NCBI GenBank assembly: GCA_004558535.1
Contig: SFCP01000089.1
Location: 1-7,135 of the forward strand
Origin: Bacteroidales bacterium
GTDB lineage: Bacteria; Bacteroidota; Bacteroidia; Bacteroidales; Bacteroidaceae
DNA length: 7,135 nucleotides
Direction of reading: 5' to 3'
Shown one piece after another: positions 4,915-7,135 of this stretch. Every line of letters starts with the position of its first letter. Within the stretch, counting starts at the first letter, position 1. A program made the translations under genes and the position numbers. The notes below the pieces were generated by a model. The model was given only the letters and a program-made list of their open reading frames with translations. It was not told where the DNA came from and did no database searches.

Positions 4915-5532
4915 ATGTCCATCACCAAGACACGTGCCAAACTCGTCGAAGTAGCCCGCGAGCTCTTTGCTCACAAGGGTATCGAGGCCACGACCATGAA
5001 CGATATCGCCTTGGCCTCGGGTAAAGGGCGGCGCACGCTCTACACCTACTTCCGCAGCAAGGAAGATGTCTACTACGCCGTCATCGAATGTGAACTGGAG
5101 CGACTTTCCGAAAAGATGGACAGTGTGGCCGCCATGCAGGCCGACCCCACGGAGAAACTGTTCCGACTCGTCTACACCCACCTGCGCGTCATCCGCGAGA
5201 CCGTCGCACGCAACGGCTCCCTGCGGGCTGAATTTTTCCGCAATATCTGGAAGGTACAAAAGGTGCGCCGCGCCTTCGACGAAGAGGAACGCAACATCCT
5301 CCTGCGCGTGCTGACCGAAGGCGTGGAGCAAGGGAAATTCCACATCGACAACATCAACCTGATGACGGAAATCATCCACTACGCCGTGCGCGGACTCGAA
5401 GTGCCCTACATCTACGACAGACTGGGCGAAGGACTCACCGAGGAAGAGACCTATCCGATGGTCTACGAAATCCTGTGCCGCGTGCTCGACGTGAAAGAGC
5501 GCGACCTGAGCATCCTCGCACAGGACAACTGA
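4915..5532 (+). CDS. TetR/AcrR-family transcriptional regulator
   Basis: The product is 205 aa, a usual TetR length. The N-terminal DNA-binding domain spans about residues 3-50: helix 1 'LVEVARELFAHKGIEATTM', then the helix-turn-helix 'NDIALASGKGRRTLYTYF' (28-46) and the typical continuation 'RSKEDVYYAVIE'. The remaining residues, about 55-205, form the helical ligand-binding and dimerisation part, with 'NGSLRAEFFRNIWKVQKVRRAF' at about 100-121 and 'HYAVRGLEVPYIYDR' at about 155-169. I recall similar regulators next to fabG in other Bacteroidales. fabG follows after 80 nt with no clear promoter or terminator between, so the two probably form one operon. Regulation of fatty-acid synthesis, perhaps by sensing an acyl group, and autoregulation are inferred. 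The effector is unknown. The start at MSITKTR fits; there is no Shine-Dalgarno sequence. Confidence 0.95.
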   Translation: MSITKTRAKLVEVARELFAHKGIEATTMNDIALASGKGRRTLYTYFRSKEDVYYAVIECELERLSEKMDSVAAMQADPTEKLFRLVYTHLRVIRETVARNGSLRAEFFRNIWKVQKVRRAFDEEERNILLRVLTEGVEQGKFHIDNINLMTEIIHYAVRGLEVPYIYDRLGEGLTEEETYPMVYEILCRVLDVKERDLSILAQDN

Positions 5533-5541
5533 CCCACCGCC

Positions 5542-5564
5542 GGCACACCAAGGCACACCGGCAC
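5542..5564 (+). repeat. Short direct repeat GGCACACC in the tetR-fabG gap
   Basis: GGCACACC occurs at 5542-5549 and 5552-5559, followed by GGCAC (5560-5564). The outer bases GCCGG and CCGGC also allow a 5-bp stem. It is a minor feature of the 80-nt spacer, whose last part before the fabG ATG is A/T-rich; no TAnnTTTG promoter is seen there. Confidence 0.5.
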
Positions 5565-5612
5565 TCCCCCTCCCCAAGCATTATCAACCAATCATTTTTA
5601 GCAATAAGAATT

Positions 5613-6359
5613 ATGAAATTACTTGAAGGTAAAACCGCATTGATTACCGGCGCCGCACGCGGCATCGGAAAGGCCATCGCACTGAAATTTGCCGAAGAAG
5701 GCGCCAACATCGCCTTTACGGACCTCGTCATCGACGAGAACGGAGAAGCTACCAAGGCTGAAATCGAAGCCAAGGGCGTGAAGTGCGTAGCCTACGCCAG
5801 CAATGCCGCCGACTTCGCCCAGACCGAAGAGGTGGTGAAGAAGGTACACGAAGACTTCGGCTCCATCGACGTGCTGGTCAACAATGCCGGCATCACCAAG
5901 GACGGCCTGATGATGCGCATGACCGAGGGCCAGTGGGACGCAGTGATTGCCGTCAACCTGAAGTCGGCCTTTAACTTCATCCACGCCTGCACCCCCATCA
6001 TGATGCGCCAGCGCAGCGGCTCCATCATCAACATGGCCAGCGTCGTCGGCGTACACGGCAATGCCGGACAGAGCAACTACGCCGCCTCCAAGGCCGGTCT
6101 GATTGCCCTGGCCAAGAGTGTGGCACAGGAAATGGGTAGCCGCGGCATCCGCGCCAACGCCATCGCCCCGGGATTTATCGAGACGGCCATGACGGCTGCA
6201 CTCAGCGAGGAAGTTCGCAACGAGTGGACAAAGAAGATCCCCCTGCGTCGCGGCGGAAAGCCCGAGGACATCGCCGACGTGGCCACTTTCCTGGCCTCCG
6301 ACCTGTCTTCCTACGTCAGCGGCCAGGTTATCCAGGTCGACGGCGGCATGAACATGTAA
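5613..6359 (+). CDS. fabG: 3-oxoacyl-[acyl-carrier-protein] reductase FabG
   Basis: FabG reduces 3-oxoacyl-ACP to 3-hydroxyacyl-ACP with NADPH in each type II fatty-acid elongation cycle, in the cytoplasm. The 248-aa product has the full classical short-chain dehydrogenase layout: cofactor motif TGAARGIG (12-19), NNAG (90-93), and a catalytic tetrad of Asn115, Ser143, Tyr156 and Lys160 (YAASK), then the 'APGFIETAMT' loop and the 'GQVIQVDGGM' end. The length and motif spacing match FabG, with every active-site residue about 5 positions later than in the E. coli enzyme. I chose the ATG at 5613 because MKLLEGKTALITG is the normal FabG start; the open frame extends upstream but overlaps tetR in another frame and has no family similarity. 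It is probably transcribed with tetR. A different short-chain dehydrogenase is possible but unlikely. Confidence 0.95.
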   Translation: MKLLEGKTALITGAARGIGKAIALKFAEEGANIAFTDLVIDENGEATKAEIEAKGVKCVAYASNAADFAQTEEVVKKVHEDFGSIDVLVNNAGITKDGLMMRMTEGQWDAVIAVNLKSAFNFIHACTPIMMRQRSGSIINMASVVGVHGNAGQSNYAASKAGLIALAKSVAQEMGSRGIRANAIAPGFIETAMTAALSEEVRNEWTKKIPLRRGGKPEDIADVATFLASDLSSYVSGQVIQVDGGMNM

Positions 6360-6377
6360 TACACCCCCTAACAAACC

Positions 6378-6427
6378 ATACCGGAAAGGTTCTCCTCCAT
6401 CGGGAGCAACTTTCCGGTATTTTCTTT
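6378..6427 (+). terminator. fabG terminator
   Basis: ATACCGGAAAG (6378-6388) pairs perfectly with CTTTCCGGTAT (6410-6420). Inside, after a small internal loop, CTCC pairs with GGAG around a 7-nt loop. A T-rich tail (TTTTCTTT, 6420-6427) follows. It sits 18 nt after the fabG stop and should separate fabG from the downstream pseudouridine synthase gene. Confidence 0.88.
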
Positions 6428-6468
6428 CCTGCGGACCGGACCGCACTAAATTCACCTCCCTACCGGCC

Positions 6469-7135
6469 ATGACCGTACTCTACGAAGACAACCACCTCAT
6501 CATCGTCAACAAAGCCCCCGGCGAAATTGTGCAAGGCGACAAGACCGGCGACACCCCGCTTGCCGAAACGGTAAAAGCCTATCTGAAAGAGAAATACGCC
6601 AAGCCCGGCAACGTCTTTCTGGGTGTGGCGCACCGCCTGGACCGACCCGTCAGCGGCGTAGTCGTCTTTGCAAAGACAAGCAAAGCCCTGTCGCGCCTCT
6701 GCGAGCTGTTTCGCAACGGCAACGTGCGCAAGACATACCACGCCCTGCTGCCTACGGCCGACCTGCGACAGCCCCTGCCCGACGAAGTCACCCGACTGGA
6801 ACACTGGCTGGTGCGCGTGGAAAAGCAGAACAAGAGCTACGTGAAACCGCCCCACACCCCGGGCGCCAAGCAGGCCCTGCTGGATTGCCGCCGCATCGGA
6901 CAAAGCGAACGCTACACCCTGGCGGAGGTCCACCTGCACACAGGACGCCACCACCAGATACGTTGCCAGCTGGCCGCCACCTACGCGCCCATCAAGGGAG
7001 ACCTGAAATACGGTGCCCGACGCAGCAATCCCGACGGCAGCATCTGCCTGCATGCCCGCAGCATCGCCTTCGAGCACCCCGTGTCGCACGAAGCCATCGC
7101 CGTCGAAGCCCCCTACCCCGACCTGCCCATGTGGC
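6469..7135 (+). CDS. RluA-family pseudouridine synthase (3' end outside window)
   Basis: The enzyme isomerises specific uridines to pseudouridine in rRNA or tRNA. The visible 222 residues cover almost a whole short RluA-type protein: an opening 'VLYEDNHLIIVNKAPGEIV', the catalytic motif HRLDRPVSG (55-63) with Asp58 as the expected nucleophile, 'VRKTYHALL' (86-94), LHTGRHHQIR (156-165), GDLKYGA (177-183) and 'CLHARSIAFEHP' (193-204). There is no N-terminal S4 RNA-binding domain, which fits the RluA/TruC type rather than RluC or RluD. The target uridine cannot be told from sequence. The frame is open at the right edge, with probably only a few residues missing. It lies beyond the fabG terminator and only 41 nt separate that terminator's T-tail from the ATG; a separate promoter is expected but none matches the consensus well. 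Confidence 0.93.
   Translation, partial: MTVLYEDNHLIIVNKAPGEIVQGDKTGDTPLAETVKAYLKEKYAKPGNVFLGVAHRLDRPVSGVVVFAKTSKALSRLCELFRNGNVRKTYHALLPTADLRQPLPDEVTRLEHWLVRVEKQNKSYVKPPHTPGAKQALLDCRRIGQSERYTLAEVHLHTGRHHQIRCQLAATYAPIKGDLKYGARRSNPDGSICLHARSIAFEHPVSHEAIAVEAPYPDLPMW

Noticed and set aside
4846..5577. Minus-strand reading frame (243 codons) opposite tetR
   Set aside because: It covers the tetR promoter and coding region in antisense and has no recognisable motifs.
5619..6470. Long minus-strand reading frame (283 codons) opposite fabG
   Set aside because: It is fully antisense to fabG, whose catalytic motifs are intact, and its translation shows no recognisable family.
6460..7089. Minus-strand frame (209 codons) opposite the pseudouridine synthase
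   Set aside because: The plus strand carries the HRLD and GRHHQIR motifs of the RluA family; the antisense frame has none.

Overview
The window looks like chromosomal DNA of a Bacteroidales bacterium, most likely Prevotellaceae or a close relative; that placement is inferred from gene content. Four promoters fit the Bacteroidetes primary sigma -7 consensus TAnnTTTG. Most starts lack a Shine-Dalgarno sequence and sit behind A/T-rich leaders. One gene encodes a protein with a type IX secretion (T9SS)-type C-terminal sorting tail. Coding DNA is mostly GC-rich, with short A/T-rich intergenic regions.

Layout. (1) 2-175, +: the tail of a DUF5606-family protein. A hairpin separates it from (2) 301-1374, -: a secreted protein of about 357 aa built from DUF1573/ASH-like beta-sandwich repeats. 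(3) 1375-1656: a divergent promoter region holding an A/T palindrome. (4) 1657-2100, +: a small secreted protein resembling a single pre-peptidase C-terminal (PPC)-like beta-sandwich, closed by a strong intrinsic terminator. (5) 2213-2521: a regulatory region of about 310 bases with two palindromes, a G8 tract, a promoter and a leader that could encode an Arg-rich 25-residue peptide. (6) 2522-4444, +: a 640-aa secreted protein with lectin-like N-terminal modules, a conserved-looking beta-rich module and a T9SS-type tail. It is followed after 23 nt by (7) 4468-4650, a 60-aa peptide with a Glu5 C-terminus. (8) 4651-4914: hairpins, a 13-bp tandem repeat and the best promoter in the window. (9) 4915-5532, +: a TetR-family regulator, followed by (10) fabG (5613-6359) and a terminator. 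(11) 6469-end, +: an RluA-family pseudouridine synthase that runs off the window.

How the parts relate. tetR and fabG look like one transcription unit, which suggests local control of fatty-acid synthesis. The large secreted protein and the 60-aa peptide look like a second unit devoted to the cell surface. The DUF1573 and PPC-like genes are divergent and both encode exported proteins, so they may share regulatory DNA. The pseudouridine synthase is housekeeping RNA modification and is probably independent.

No RNA genes, insertion sequences, CRISPR arrays or phage genes are visible. No clear new multi-gene system can be demonstrated. The most under-described parts are the surface protein, its 60-aa downstream peptide, and the unusual leader and palindromes in front of them.
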